Source: JAMXLO01 sp963799415
GTDB lineage: Bacteria; Pseudomonadota; Alphaproteobacteria; Acetobacterales; Acetobacteraceae
Reading direction: 5' to 3'
NCBI GenBank assembly: GCA_963799415.1
Contig: CAWCXI010000034.1
Location: 1 to 64,000 of the forward strand
DNA: 64,000 bases
Within the stretch, counting starts at the first letter, position 1. Each line of letters starts with the position of its first letter. The notes below the pieces were generated by a model. It made no database searches, had not been told where the DNA came from, and was given only the letters and a program-made list of their open reading frames with translations. Both the position numbers and the translations under genes were made by a program. Shown one piece after another: positions 16,907 to 26,621 of the stretch.

Positions 16907-17932
16907 ATGAGTCGCGCACCTGACCGCACCAGGCCCGCCCCAGCGGAGAAACCTGCCCCTGTCTGCGTCGGCGTAACGGCTTACCGCCCCAATCTGGACG
17001 CCCTCGTGAGCCTGTTGACGGTCATCTCGCAGGGTGGAAGCAAGATCTGGCTCTTCTTGAATTCACCATTGTCACCCGATCAGAAAGCGCGGCTGCGCGC
17101 CGCCGCTCCATCCGGCCTGCAATTCCTCAACGACGGCAGGAATCTTGGACTGGGTGTGGCATACAATCAAATTGTCGAAGCGGCTCGCGCTGCTGGATCG
17201 CGGCAGCTTATGATTCTCGATCAGGACTCCTCACCTCGGGTCGGCATCGCGGCGGAGCTGTGCAGCACCTACGAGCTGCTCCGCTCGACAGGTGAGCGAC
17301 CGGCTGTGGTTGGTCCCCTTGCTGTGTCGGACGGCGGCGAGCAATTCAAGCCACCGCGCATATTTCGCAATAGAACGGAGCAGCAGTGCGGCAGCGCCTG
17401 GCCGGCGACGTTCGTGATCTCGTCGGGATCTCTGCTTGACCTGGACGCCTGCGCGGAGATCGGTCCCTTTCGGGAGGACTTCTTCATTGACGCAATCGAT
17501 ATTGAGTGGTGCTTTCGCTCCTGGTCACGAGGCTTTTCCTGTTGGATCGACAGCGCGGTGCGGATGCCACATCGCCTAGGTCAGGGCACGATCCGTCTAC
17601 CGCTCCTTGGTATGCATCTTGTCCGCCAGCCACCGTCTCGGCTCCACACCTACGTCCGCAATCAGGTTGCAATGTTGCGGTTGCCTCATATACCTGTTTC
17701 ATGGCGGCTACGCATCGTACCGTATTTGATGTTCCAAGGCCTGATCTACTTCGCGATGTGTCGGGGGCTCCGGTGGAAAACCGTGCGTGCCTTTGCCTCT
17801 GGCCTCGTTGACGGGCTGCGGTTTCGATTGGGTGCAGGCCCGCAGAGCCGTCGACAACTACCTGGCGACAACGCAATCGAGCCGGTGCTCGTCATCAAGC
17901 CAGAGGACATGAACTTCGCCCAAGCCCGTTGA
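16907..17932 (+). CDS. Glycosyltransferase family 2 (rhamnosyltransferase-like)
   Basis: A 341-residue GT-A glycosyltransferase. The nucleotide-binding N-terminus reads CVGVTAYRPNLDALVSLL, followed by NLGLGVAYNQIVEAA and the metal-binding LDQDSS motif. The acceptor-side segment DFFIDAIDIEWCFRSWSRGF is typical of WbbL-like rhamnosyltransferases. The C-terminal part has membrane-associated helices near IVPYLMFQGLIYFAM. The ATG at 16907 was chosen because family similarity starts shortly after it; the frame is open from 16655. It would add a sugar, probably rhamnose, to a lipid-linked glycan. It is not in an operon with other sugar genes here, so its pathway is unknown. Confidence 0.75.
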   Translation: MSRAPDRTRPAPAEKPAPVCVGVTAYRPNLDALVSLLTVISQGGSKIWLFLNSPLSPDQKARLRAAAPSGLQFLNDGRNLGLGVAYNQIVEAARAAGSRQLMILDQDSSPRVGIAAELCSTYELLRSTGERPAVVGPLAVSDGGEQFKPPRIFRNRTEQQCGSAWPATFVISSGSLLDLDACAEIGPFREDFFIDAIDIEWCFRSWSRGFSCWIDSAVRMPHRLGQGTIRLPLLGMHLVRQPPSRLHTYVRNQVAMLRLPHIPVSWRLRIVPYLMFQGLIYFAMCRGLRWKTVRAFASGLVDGLRFRLGAGPQSRRQLPGDNAIEPVLVIKPEDMNFAQAR

Positions 17933-18278
17933 ACGTGCCACGCTGTGTGTTCCGATTGCACGTAGTTTGCTCTCGTTGCCGACGTCGCGGCTACTGGTGC
18001 CGGACTTGGTGCACACACCGTTCGCGCCCTGGCCCAGGTCGCCGAGGCGTGCGGGGCGTACCATACCGCTTCAGCGACACGGCGCGGTTCTCGGTCGCCC
18101 ATGGCGGAACCGGCATCCCTTTCCTGTGCAGCTCAAGGTCTACAATCGACCAAATGGGAACGTTACGGCCACAGCGGCACGGAGCTGGCACGGATACAGT
18201 CACACTTTCTTGGATTTCCGTCCCAATCCGGACGCACGGAGCAGCTCAGATATAGTGATTTATCAATGAGTTATCTGA
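17933..18278. other. Intergenic region downstream of the glycosyltransferase
   Basis: This 346-base stretch lies between the glycosyltransferase stop and the 3' end of the minus-strand tRNA. Short open frames occur, but none shows protein-like composition or a ribosome site. No clear terminator hairpin with a T-run was found. Confidence 0.4.
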
Positions 18279-18350
18279 TGCTGCTGGAGGGGATTGAACT
18301 CTCGACCTCCCCCTTACCAAGGGGGTGCTCTACCACTGAGCTACAGCAGC
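18279..18350 (-). tRNA. thrT: tRNA-Thr (anticodon GGT)
   Basis: The minus strand reads as a complete cloverleaf: acceptor GCTGCTG paired with CAGCAGC and discriminator A, D-arm with AGCTCAGTGGTAGAGC, anticodon stem CCCCC/GGGGG around loop TTGGTAA (anticodon GGT), and T-loop TTCAATC. The T-stem GAGAG/CCCTC has one A.C mismatch. The CCA end is not encoded (TCA follows). A possible promoter upstream on the minus strand is TTGCGT, 17 bases, TAGGAA (18401 to 18373). Confidence 0.95.
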
Positions 18351-18703
18351 ACCGCGCCGACGGCTACCAGATTTCCTAGCGTTTCGAGCGTACGGACGCA
18401 AGCTGGACATCAGCCGGACGCCTGGGAAGCCCGCTGCGACATGTCGGCGACCTGATCGGTCAGGCGGCCAGATGTGAGACCGACATTGCTGCGGTACGTC
18501 AACCCGGCACGCACGTCCCTAGTTGAATGAAGCAAACCTTCATGGTCCGCGCTCCTTGCCGTCTGTCGCTTGCGCAATCGGCAGGCAACCGCCTCCTAAT
18601 TTGAGGATATCGAGAAGAGTGATGCTGCAATGCAGGTCAGATGGACGATCTGCACGTGAGGCCAACACCCATGTTCATGCATACTCCACATCGAGACATG
18701 TCG
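18351..18703. other. Intergenic region between tRNA-Thr and the RND permease gene
   Basis: A 353-base stretch. It holds the likely upstream region of the minus-strand tRNA and the 3' flank of the efflux permease gene. No protein-like open frame, repeat or strong hairpin with a T-tract was recognised. Confidence 0.4.
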
Positions 18704-21700
18704 TCAGCTCGCGCGGGCTTCGCCGAGTTTGGTCGCCAGTCTCGACAGGCGCAGACGGCGGCGCGGCGCCAGCAAATGCTGCAGCCGGTCGAGATAGAGG
18801 TAGATCACCGGCGTCGTGTAGAGCGTGAGGACCTGGCTCAACAGCAGCCCGCCCACCATGGCGTACCCCAGAGGTTTGCGCAGCTCGGATCCGGCACCAT
18901 TTTCCAGCATCAGTGGCAAGCCAGACAACAAGGCCGCCATCGTCGTCATCAGAATGGGGCGGAAGCGCAGAAGACACGCCTGACGGATCGCATCAGCAGG
19001 GGACGCACCATTCTGTCTCTCGGCGTGGATGGCGAAGTCCACCATCATGATGCCGTTCTTCTTCACAATGCCGATCAGCAGGATGATGCCAATCATGGCA
19101 ATGACCGAAAGATCCGTGTGCGCCAGCATGAGCATCAGCAGAGCACCAACGCCGGCCGACGGCAGCGTGGAAAGAATTGTCAACGGCAGTATGTAGCTTT
19201 CATAGAGCACGCCGAGAATGATGTAGACGGAGGCCAGGGCGGCCGCGATCAGGTAGGGCTCCGTGCTGAGCGAGGTTTGGAACGCCTGAGCCGAACCCTC
19301 GAAGCTGCCTTGCAGCGACAGTGGCGCGTGCAGTGTTTCGCGAATGTGGCTGATCGCTGTGACCGCATCGCCGAGTGCGGCACTGGGTGCGAGGTTGAAC
19401 GAGATCGTCACGGCCGGAAACTGGCTCTCGTGATTGATCGCGAGTGGCGTGACCGGGCTGGTATCCACGCGGACCACAGTGGCGAGTGGAACCGCCAGGC
19501 CACTGGGAGCATGCACGTACAGCTTGCGCAATGTCGCAACGTCGCCTTCCAGTTGCGGCGGCACCTCCAGGATGACGAAGTATGAGTTGAGCTGCGTGAA
19601 ATACTGCGTCACCTCGCGCTGGCCGAAGGCGTCGTACAGGGTGTCGTCGATCTGCTGTGGCTGGATACCGAAGCGCTGGGCCGCATTGCGGTCTATGCTC
19701 AGTGTCGCAGTGGTGCCGGCGATCTGCTGATCCGTGGCAACATCGCGCAGCATGGGCAGCGCCTTCATCTGCTGCAACACTTTCGGCGCCCAACTGTTCA
19801 GCTCGGCAGGGTCCGAATCCTCCAGCGTGTATTGATACAGGGTGCGCGTCAGCCGGCCGCCCACGGTGATGTCCTGCGCCGGCTGCATATAGAGTTGCAC
19901 GCCCGGGATCGTCTGCGCCTTCGCCGAGAGGCGGGCGATCACCTGCATCACTCCATCATTCGGGCGTTGGTTCCAGGGCTTCAGGTTGATGAACATCCGA
20001 CCGTCATTGCCCTGCTGACCTGCGGTTCCCGCACCAACCTGCGACGCGAATGAAGCGACCGCCGGGTCATGCCCAACGATGTCGTTAAGCTGCTCCTGAA
20101 GCCTGACCATTTGTGCGAACGAGGCGTCCTGCGCGCCCTCGGAAATGCCGATGATCAGTCCGACATCCTGCGTGGGAAAGAAGCCCTTGGGGATCGCTAC
20201 GAACAGCGCCGCGGTGAGACAGACGGTGGCGAGAAACACCAGCAAAGTGCAGAAGCGAAAGCGGAGTGCCACGTCGAGGGTGGCACGATAGAATGCCAGC
20301 ATGCCGTCGAACATGGCCTCTACAAGGCGATAGAGCCGGCCGTGTTGCGTGTGGTGGTTTGTTAGGAACCGCGAGCACATCATCGGCGTCAAGGTCAGCG
20401 AGACCACCGCGGATACCAAGACCGTGATCGACACGGTCATCGCGAATTCGCGGAACAGACGGCCGACGATGCCGCCCATAAGCAGCAGCGGGATGAACAC
20501 GGCCACGAGTGACAGACTGATCGAGACGATAGTGAAGCCAATTTCGGCGGCGCCCTTGATCGCAGCGTCAAGTGGCGACACGCCATCTTCGATGTGCCGG
20601 TAAATGTTCTCCAGCATGACGATCGCGTCATCCACGACGAACCCTACCGCGATCGTCAGGCCCATCAATGACAGATTGTCGAGGCTGAAACCCAGCAGGT
20701 ACGTGGCGCCGAGTGTGCCGACCAACGCCAATGGCACGGTTACGCTGGGGATGATGGTGGCCCACACGTTGCGCAGGAACAGGAAGATCACCATGACCAC
20801 CAGCCCGATAGACAGGGCCAGCGTCAATTCGACGTCGTTGACCGAAGCCCGGATGGTCTGGGTGCGGTCGACGATCGTGCTGACATGCACGGCCGGCGGA
20901 ATCGACGCCTCGAGCGCTGGCAGCGCCGCCTTGATGCGCTCGACCGTGTCGATGACGTTGGCACCCGGCTGCTTGAAGGCAAGCAGCAGGATGCCGCGCT
21001 TGCCGTTCTGCCAGGCCGCCAGCTCGCGGTTCTGCGGTCCGCGTATCGCTTGGCCGACATCGCCGATATGCACCGGCGCGCCATTGTGCCAAGCTATGAC
21101 GATATCGTTATAGGGCGCTGCATGAATGAGCTGGTCGTTGTCCAGCACCGTGTAGGATGTGTCAGGACCGTCGATACTGCCCTTCGGGCTGTTGACGGTG
21201 GCGTTGGTCAGCGCACTGCGCACGTCTTCCAGCGTCAGGCCCATGGCTGCAAGTTTGGCAGGATCGATCTGGACGCGGATGGCCGGCTTCTGCTGACCGC
21301 CAACCAACACCTGCGAGACGCCAGAGATCTTCGACAGATGCTGCGCCAGAACGTTCTCGGCGTAGTCATCCACCGCCGTCAGCGGCAATGCGTCCGATTG
21401 CACGGCCAACACGAAGATCGGCGCATCCGCCGGATTGATTTTGCGGGTGGTTGGCTGATTGGGCAGGTCTTTTGGCAACTGACCTTGCGCGGCATTGATC
21501 GCCGCCAGCACATCAGTCTGCGCGGCGTCGATATTGCGGTCCAGGTCGAACTGCAGGGTGATCGTGCTGGTGCCAAGCACGTTCATCGAGGTCATCTGTG
21601 CCAGTCCGTTGATCTGACTGAACTGCGTCTCGAGCGGTTGCGCCACACTGGACGCCATGGTGTCGGGGCTTGCGCCGGGGTCCTGTGCGGTGACCGTGAT

Positions 21701-21832
21701 GGTTGGAAAATCGACCTGCGGCAGGGGTGCCACCGGCAGCAATGGATATGCGGCGAGACCGACGAGGAGGATCGCCGCCATCAGCAGTGATGTGGCGATG
21801 GGACGACGGATGAATGGCGCTGAGAAGCTCAT
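18704..21832 (-). CDS. RND efflux permease (HAE1 family, MdtB/MdtC-like)
   Basis: A 1042-residue inner-membrane RND pump with the usual 12-helix plus two large periplasmic loop layout. The N-terminus IRRPIATSLLMAAILLVGLAAYPLLPVAPLPQ (split over helix 1 and its exit) is typical, and the second helix block contains VGFVVDDAIVMLENIYRH with the proton-relay aspartates. It resembles MdtB/MdtC or MuxB more than AcrB. The start overlaps the stop of the membrane fusion gene by four bases (ATGA). It would export drugs or small organic toxins with its fusion partner and an outer-membrane TolC-like protein, which is not encoded here. Confidence 0.93.
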   Translation of the reverse strand: MSFSAPFIRRPIATSLLMAAILLVGLAAYPLLPVAPLPQVDFPTITVTAQDPGASPDTMASSVAQPLETQFSQINGLAQMTSMNVLGTSTITLQFDLDRNIDAAQTDVLAAINAAQGQLPKDLPNQPTTRKINPADAPIFVLAVQSDALPLTAVDDYAENVLAQHLSKISGVSQVLVGGQQKPAIRVQIDPAKLAAMGLTLEDVRSALTNATVNSPKGSIDGPDTSYTVLDNDQLIHAAPYNDIVIAWHNGAPVHIGDVGQAIRGPQNRELAAWQNGKRGILLLAFKQPGANVIDTVERIKAALPALEASIPPAVHVSTIVDRTQTIRASVNDVELTLALSIGLVVMVIFLFLRNVWATIIPSVTVPLALVGTLGATYLLGFSLDNLSLMGLTIAVGFVVDDAIVMLENIYRHIEDGVSPLDAAIKGAAEIGFTIVSISLSLVAVFIPLLLMGGIVGRLFREFAMTVSITVLVSAVVSLTLTPMMCSRFLTNHHTQHGRLYRLVEAMFDGMLAFYRATLDVALRFRFCTLLVFLATVCLTAALFVAIPKGFFPTQDVGLIIGISEGAQDASFAQMVRLQEQLNDIVGHDPAVASFASQVGAGTAGQQGNDGRMFINLKPWNQRPNDGVMQVIARLSAKAQTIPGVQLYMQPAQDITVGGRLTRTLYQYTLEDSDPAELNSWAPKVLQQMKALPMLRDVATDQQIAGTTATLSIDRNAAQRFGIQPQQIDDTLYDAFGQREVTQYFTQLNSYFVILEVPPQLEGDVATLRKLYVHAPSGLAVPLATVVRVDTSPVTPLAINHESQFPAVTISFNLAPSAALGDAVTAISHIRETLHAPLSLQGSFEGSAQAFQTSLSTEPYLIAAALASVYIILGVLYESYILPLTILSTLPSAGVGALLMLMLAHTDLSVIAMIGIILLIGIVKKNGIMMVDFAIHAERQNGASPADAIRQACLLRFRPILMTTMAALLSGLPLMLENGAGSELRKPLGYAMVGGLLLSQVLTLYTTPVIYLYLDRLQHLLAPRRRLRLSRLATKLGEARAS

Positions 21833-22962
21833 CGCACTGCGATCCGTGTACCCGATTGGAGACGCGACTGACCGCTGACCACAATTTCTTCACCGACGCT
21901 GAGGCCTTTCGTGACTATGGCGAGTTGCGCGGTTTGATATCCGACCGCGACCGGGTCGCGCGTCACCGTGGAGCTGGCACCGACGGCATAAACGTAGAGT
22001 CCGTCAGGGCCGTGCTGGATTGCGCTGGGCGGGACGGTGACGGCACCATGCTCGGTGCCGGTCTGTAAATGAGCGTTGATGAACTGGCCGGGCCAGAGTT
22101 TGTCCTGCGAGTTTGGGAAGGTTGCCTTCAGTCGGATCGTCCCGGTGGTGGCGTCGATCGTGTTGTCCGGTGTCAGCAGAGTTCCCTGATCGAGCTCGGT
22201 GCTGTCGTCGCTGGAATATGCCAATACTGGCAGCGGCCCGCGACGCATGTCTGCCTGAACGCCAGGCAACTCATCCTGGGGCAAGGTGAACGTGGCCGAG
22301 ATCGGATGGATCTGGGTGATGGTGATGATGCCGGTCGCATTGGCGGCCTGGATCAGATTGCCGGGATCAACCATTCGCAGCCCGACGCGGCCGTTCACCG
22401 GCGATGTGATGTAGCAATAGGCCAGGTTGAGCTGCGCCGCCTCGATCGCAGCCTGATCACCCGCCACGGCGGCGGTGTCCGTTCCGACCAACGCCTGTTG
22501 CGTGTCCACTTGTTGGCGCGACGCGAAGTCCTGGGTCGACAGCGACTGGAAGCGCGCCAGGTCGAGTCGGGCATTGACGAGTTGCGCTTCGTCCTGCGCC
22601 TTCTTCGCCGTGGCCTGATCGAGCGCGGCCTGATAAGGGCGCGGATCGATCACGGCGATGAGATCGCCCTGCTTGACCTCCTGCCCTTCGGTGACGGGAA
22701 CGCTCGTCAGCGTTCCATCGACGCGGGCTCGGATCAGCACCGACTGATAGGCTTCGACGGAGCCTACGCCGGTCACATAGATCGGAACATCCTGTCGGGT
22801 AGCCTTCGCTACCACTGCGGGGACGCTGGCGGGCTCCGTTACATCCTGTTGCGTTGCTGCATGCTGAGCGGACGAACTCCGCATCTCAAAGGCGACTGCC
22901 GCCGCCGCGCAAACCGCAACAGCCCCCAGCCGCAGAGCGACTCGCCTGCTTCGTCCGTGCAT
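21829..22962 (-). CDS. RND periplasmic membrane fusion protein (MdtA/AcrA-like)
   Basis: A 377-residue HlyD/AcrA-family adaptor. One N-terminal hydrophobic segment (ALRLGAVAVCAAAAVAF) is the signal/anchor. The lipoyl half-motif VLIRARVDGTLTSVPVTEGQEVKQGDLIAVID and an alpha-hairpin rich in Ala/Gln (DQATAKKAQDEAQLVNARLDLARFQSL) follow, then beta-barrel segments. It links the pump to the outer-membrane channel. It lies 121 bases downstream of a LysR regulator on the same strand, so the regulator may control it or be co-transcribed with it. Confidence 0.92.
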   Translation of the reverse strand: MHGRSRRVALRLGAVAVCAAAAVAFEMRSSSAQHAATQQDVTEPASVPAVVAKATRQDVPIYVTGVGSVEAYQSVLIRARVDGTLTSVPVTEGQEVKQGDLIAVIDPRPYQAALDQATAKKAQDEAQLVNARLDLARFQSLSTQDFASRQQVDTQQALVGTDTAAVAGDQAAIEAAQLNLAYCYITSPVNGRVGLRMVDPGNLIQAANATGIITITQIHPISATFTLPQDELPGVQADMRRGPLPVLAYSSDDSTELDQGTLLTPDNTIDATTGTIRLKATFPNSQDKLWPGQFINAHLQTGTEHGAVTVPPSAIQHGPDGLYVYAVGASSTVTRDPVAVGYQTAQLAIVTKGLSVGEEIVVSGQSRLQSGTRIAVR

Positions 22963-23083
22963 TGTTCCGGTCCTTCTTCGTCATGCTGCACCGCAATATC
23001 GACGCGGTTGCGCAGGGCTGAAGGCCCGACGGGGCGCATGGGCACATGCAGGACGGGAATGCCGCCGCGTTAGCGGTTGCGGT

Positions 23084-24082
23084 TCAGGCCTCCACCGACG
23101 CCCGGATCATACTGCGCAGCCAGCGCTGGGCCGGATGACTGTCGAGTCTCCGGTGCCAGATCATCGACAACCCGATGCGCGGCGAAGCGAACGGCAGCTC
23201 CTTCACCACAAGCGGACAGATCAGTGCCAGATCATCGGCGGCGCGCCGCGGCACGATCGCCAGCCGGTCCGATCCGACCAGCATCAGCACGATCGACAGG
23301 AACGGCACGCGCGTCGCAATTCGGCGCGCCATGCCACGCTCTTCCAGTGCCGCATCCACGAAACTCGTGTCGTCGCCGCTGGAGGTGATGACGACATGCG
23401 GGATACTCGCCAGTATCTCCGCGGAGAGTGCGCTCTCGCGAGCGGCGGGATGCTGGCGGTCGAGCAGTGCAACATAATCGTCATCAGTGATCCGCACACA
23501 CTTGAAGCGTTCGCCGCCATCGACAAGCCGGCTGAGCGCGACGTCGGCGCCGCCAGAATCCAATTGGTCGAGGACGTCGATCAGGCCGACTGGCTTGATG
23601 TCCAATGTCACATTGGGCGCAGCCTCGGCGACCTTGCGGGCCAGTGTCGGCACCACCGCACGCGCCGCGTAGTTGTTCACGGTGAGTGTGAAGCCGCGCG
23701 ACGATTGCGTCGGATCGAAGTTCTCGGGTTCCAGCGCGAGACGCAGCACGCGCAGCGCGTCGCGGATGGGTTCTGCCATCTGCTGCGCCCGCGGCGTGGG
23801 CTGCATGCCGTCAGGTGCGCGAACGAACAACTCGTCGTTCAGCATGTGACGGAGACGCGCGAGGGCGTGGCTGGTCGCCGGCTGGCTTAGACCGAGCCGC
23901 CGTCCTGCGCGCGTCAGATTATGCTCCTGCATGAGCGCGTCGAAGACGATCAACAAATTGAGATCGATCGCGCCCCAGTGCGCGGCGCGGTCATTTGCGC
24001 CGGAGCGCACTGTCGGTTGCCTGCGTGATCCCGCCCCCGTGGGGTCGCCGATGATCGTGAGTTCCGTATCCGACTGGGCCAT
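23084..24082 (-). CDS. LysR-family transcriptional regulator
   Basis: A 332-residue LysR regulator of the NodD-like subgroup. A ~37-residue N-terminal extension precedes the helix-turn-helix, which spans roughly residues 38-95 (LNLLIVFDALMQEHNLTRAGRRLGLSQPATSHAL, split over helices). The rest is the periplasmic-binding-like effector domain. It is transcribed toward the efflux pair with 121 bases between, so it may regulate that pump, although LysR genes more often control divergent targets. The inducer is unknown. No alternative internal start is better supported. Confidence 0.88.
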   Translation of the reverse strand: MAQSDTELTIIGDPTGAGSRRQPTVRSGANDRAAHWGAIDLNLLIVFDALMQEHNLTRAGRRLGLSQPATSHALARLRHMLNDELFVRAPDGMQPTPRAQQMAEPIRDALRVLRLALEPENFDPTQSSRGFTLTVNNYAARAVVPTLARKVAEAAPNVTLDIKPVGLIDVLDQLDSGGADVALSRLVDGGERFKCVRITDDDYVALLDRQHPAARESALSAEILASIPHVVITSSGDDTSFVDAALEERGMARRIATRVPFLSIVLMLVGSDRLAIVPRRAADDLALICPLVVKELPFASPRIGLSMIWHRRLDSHPAQRWLRSMIRASVEA

Positions 24083-24494
24083 CGCTCATTCCAGCTGTGC
24101 ATGTCGACAACAGGATTATGCATGAACGGAGCGGTTGGCGCGCGTTGTATGCTGCAACGCAGCATTGCAGGATCGAGGGCGGTCAGTTCTCGCGGGCAGG
24201 TCCGCAGCCGGACTGCGAGTCAAGAAAGCATCTATCGCGGATGAAGGCAGATGCACGCGCAGCACGCAGATGGTTTGGATGCGTAGCGTTCCTCCGGGTA
24301 ATGTGTGCTGTCATTGCGAGTTCCACACCCGCATGGAGGCGGACCCGCGCTGGATGAAACCGGTATTCGTCATGGCTGGCGAAGGCCGGCCATCCACGGC
24401 TGCCCTTGATGCGCGCGGCACTGTCTACTCATGGTTTCTTATTAGGAGCGCAACGACAATGCCGGCGTGACGCACGCTCCGGCGATAGCGGCTA
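24083..24494. other. Intergenic region between LysR gene and nfrA
   Basis: A 412-base stretch that should hold the LysR promoter and the end of the wecB-nfrB-nfrA transcript. A short CATTGCGAG word at about 24312 resembles the start of the repeat seen in hyuB, but the rest is missing. No convincing terminator, RNA or ORF was seen. Confidence 0.4.
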
Positions 24495-26621
24495 CTAATA
24501 GGCAAAAGTGAGGCCGACGAATATGCCTCGGGCACGATCGTCACCTGCGAGCTTGATGCGGTACTGGAGGTTCAGATCCACATATGATTTCGGCGCCGCG
24601 TAGGTGCTTTCACGAAACCACCATCGGAGTGCAACACCTGGGCCGGCGCCAAGTGCATTCGGCGTGGCAAGCAGGTTATTGTAGCCGCCACCCAGCGCCA
24701 GGAAAGGTGTGACGACAACGCGATCGCTGATTGGATCGAGCCGAAAACTTCGGCCTAGCCGCCCCTCAAACGACACGACCGTCTGCGGGATCACGAAGAA
24801 CTTGTCGTATTCCGCGTAGATCTGCCACATCGTCCAATTATCGGTATCGACACGCAGGTCCGTGCCTTGCCCATCGGAAAATGCCACACGCCCCAGCCAG
24901 TCGTTACGCGCGTCGTTGCCGATGGCAAATAGGCGTGCACCCTCGAACACCAGGTTGATTGCTGAGAATGGTTTCCAGCGCGCACCAATGGCGCCTTGCA
25001 GCGTAGGTGCGCCTGTGGGGCCTCCTGTCGCGTCCGACAATGTCTCGAAAGTCCTTTCGAAGACTTCGAAGATACTGCCATTGTGGTTGCCTATGACTGG
25101 TGGCCGCCAATAGATTTCGCTGCCGGCCTGAAGCAGGTCACCCCCCACAAGTGGTGGAGCGAGAGGCGAACTCGGCATTACACCAATGGCCCCGTAGGAC
25201 AAGGTCACGAAGGCTCCCCAGTTCCGCTGGAGCTCAGCCACTTCGCGACGCGCGTCATACAGAGCTTGCGGCTGCAGCGGCAGCCTGCCGGCGGCGTTTT
25301 CGTCAATGGCGGTCTTGAAGAAGTCGATCGCTTCTGCGTTGTGTGCCGAGCGCTTTTCGGCGTACGCGGCGTCGAGGATCGCAGACCCGGTAAGCTCCCC
25401 CCTCTGCCTCGCGCGCTCAAACCGGGCAGTCGCCGCCGTATTGTCGCCAAGACGCGTCCCGAGATAGGCCACGTCGAGATTTGATGCCGCGTCGAGCGAG
25501 CCATCCGACAGAGCCTGCGCGAAACGTGTCTTAGCCTCACTCGAGCGTCCCAGCTCAGCGAGGAGACTGATCTCGGCCTTCACCATCGTTGCCCGCTCCT
25601 GCGGGGTTTTTGCGAGCTGCGCGGCAAGGCTGAAGGTGGCAAGCGCCTCGCTTTTTCGGTCAAGCGCAAGCAATGCAAACGCTCGGCGAGAGGCGATCGC
25701 ATAGCTCCGTTCGCTGACGTAGGGCTGCAAAGCGTCAAACGCACGCTGATCCTGCTTGGCGGCGAGCGCGGCATCCGCCAGCCCGAGCGCTATGTTCCGA
25801 CGGTCAAGTGTCTTGGTCTCATCAGCCTGCAGGGCGGCCGTGAAATCGTCTGCCGCAGCAGCAAATCTCCCCAGTCGCTGGCGCACGTAGCCACGCTGCG
25901 CCAGCATCGCCGCGTCTCTTGGGGACTGCGCGAGTGCGTCGGTTGCGAGCTGATCCGCCTCGGACAGATGCCCAGCGTTCGCCATCGCATCGACCAGCAA
26001 CCGCCTGTAGTCAGGATTTTGCGGTGCCAGCCTGACGGCCTCCTGCGCGTCCGGCACGCCACGAACGTAGTCACCGCGCGCCTCTGCCTTATAGGCGCTG
26101 TCGGCTGCTCGATACGCCCGCTCGCGGATTGACGAGGCAACCGCAGCTTCGGCAGTGTATAGAAGCTTTTGATAATCCGCATTATCCGGCGTGAGAGCGA
26201 TCGCCATACGCGCCTGTCGAACAGCCTCTGCGTAATCGCCGCGGCCGTAGGCCTTGTAGGCCGCGTCAGCTGCGCTGAATGCCCGCTCACGCTCGATGTT
26301 GCGCACGCCAACCTCGGCCGTCTCCAGCAGCCGACGATATTCAGCATTGTCTGGTGCAAAAGTTACCGCCTCCTTCGCCCGCTGCACGGCTTCCTCATAG
26401 TCACCTCGGGCATAAGCCTTGTACGCTGCATCGGCCGCAACATAAGCCCGAGCGGGGTTTGATGCATGCACGACGACGGACGGCGTCGTCGTGGTGGGCG
26501 CCGTTTCAGCGGCGGAGGAGTGAGGTCCGGGGCTAAGGGCCAACAGAGCGGCGGAACAGATTGCAAAGGTCATGACCGACCTGCCGCGAGGCAGCAATCC
26601 AGATGCGCATCGCCAGATCAT
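24495..26621 (-). CDS. nfrA: NfrA-like outer membrane protein (TPR domain plus C-terminal beta-barrel)
   Basis: A 708-residue homologue of bacteriophage N4 adsorption protein A. A signal peptide (MTFAICSAALLALSPGPHSSA region) is followed by three tandem ~55-residue TPR-like repeats at about residues 57-215, each built around AADAAYKA.ARGDY..AV and APDNAEYRRLL. More TPRs follow, then a C-terminal barrel region from ~480 ending in an aromatic residue (GIFVGLTFAY). In E. coli NfrA is the outer-membrane export channel for the N4 glycan receptor. The start overlaps the nfrB stop by four bases (ATGA), so the two are coupled. Confidence 0.85.
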   Translation of the reverse strand: MIWRCASGLLPRGRSVMTFAICSAALLALSPGPHSSAAETAPTTTTPSVVVHASNPARAYVAADAAYKAYARGDYEEAVQRAKEAVTFAPDNAEYRRLLETAEVGVRNIERERAFSAADAAYKAYGRGDYAEAVRQARMAIALTPDNADYQKLLYTAEAAVASSIRERAYRAADSAYKAEARGDYVRGVPDAQEAVRLAPQNPDYRRLLVDAMANAGHLSEADQLATDALAQSPRDAAMLAQRGYVRQRLGRFAAAADDFTAALQADETKTLDRRNIALGLADAALAAKQDQRAFDALQPYVSERSYAIASRRAFALLALDRKSEALATFSLAAQLAKTPQERATMVKAEISLLAELGRSSEAKTRFAQALSDGSLDAASNLDVAYLGTRLGDNTAATARFERARQRGELTGSAILDAAYAEKRSAHNAEAIDFFKTAIDENAAGRLPLQPQALYDARREVAELQRNWGAFVTLSYGAIGVMPSSPLAPPLVGGDLLQAGSEIYWRPPVIGNHNGSIFEVFERTFETLSDATGGPTGAPTLQGAIGARWKPFSAINLVFEGARLFAIGNDARNDWLGRVAFSDGQGTDLRVDTDNWTMWQIYAEYDKFFVIPQTVVSFEGRLGRSFRLDPISDRVVVTPFLALGGGYNNLLATPNALGAGPGVALRWWFRESTYAAPKSYVDLNLQYRIKLAGDDRARGIFVGLTFAY

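Noticed and set aside
18279..18703. tRNA-Thr as an integration site for a mobile element
   Set aside because: No integrase, no repeat of the tRNA 3' end and no change in gene character were seen on either side.
24300..24330. A second copy of the hyuB-type repeat
   Set aside because: Only CATTGCGAG is shared; the other arm is missing.
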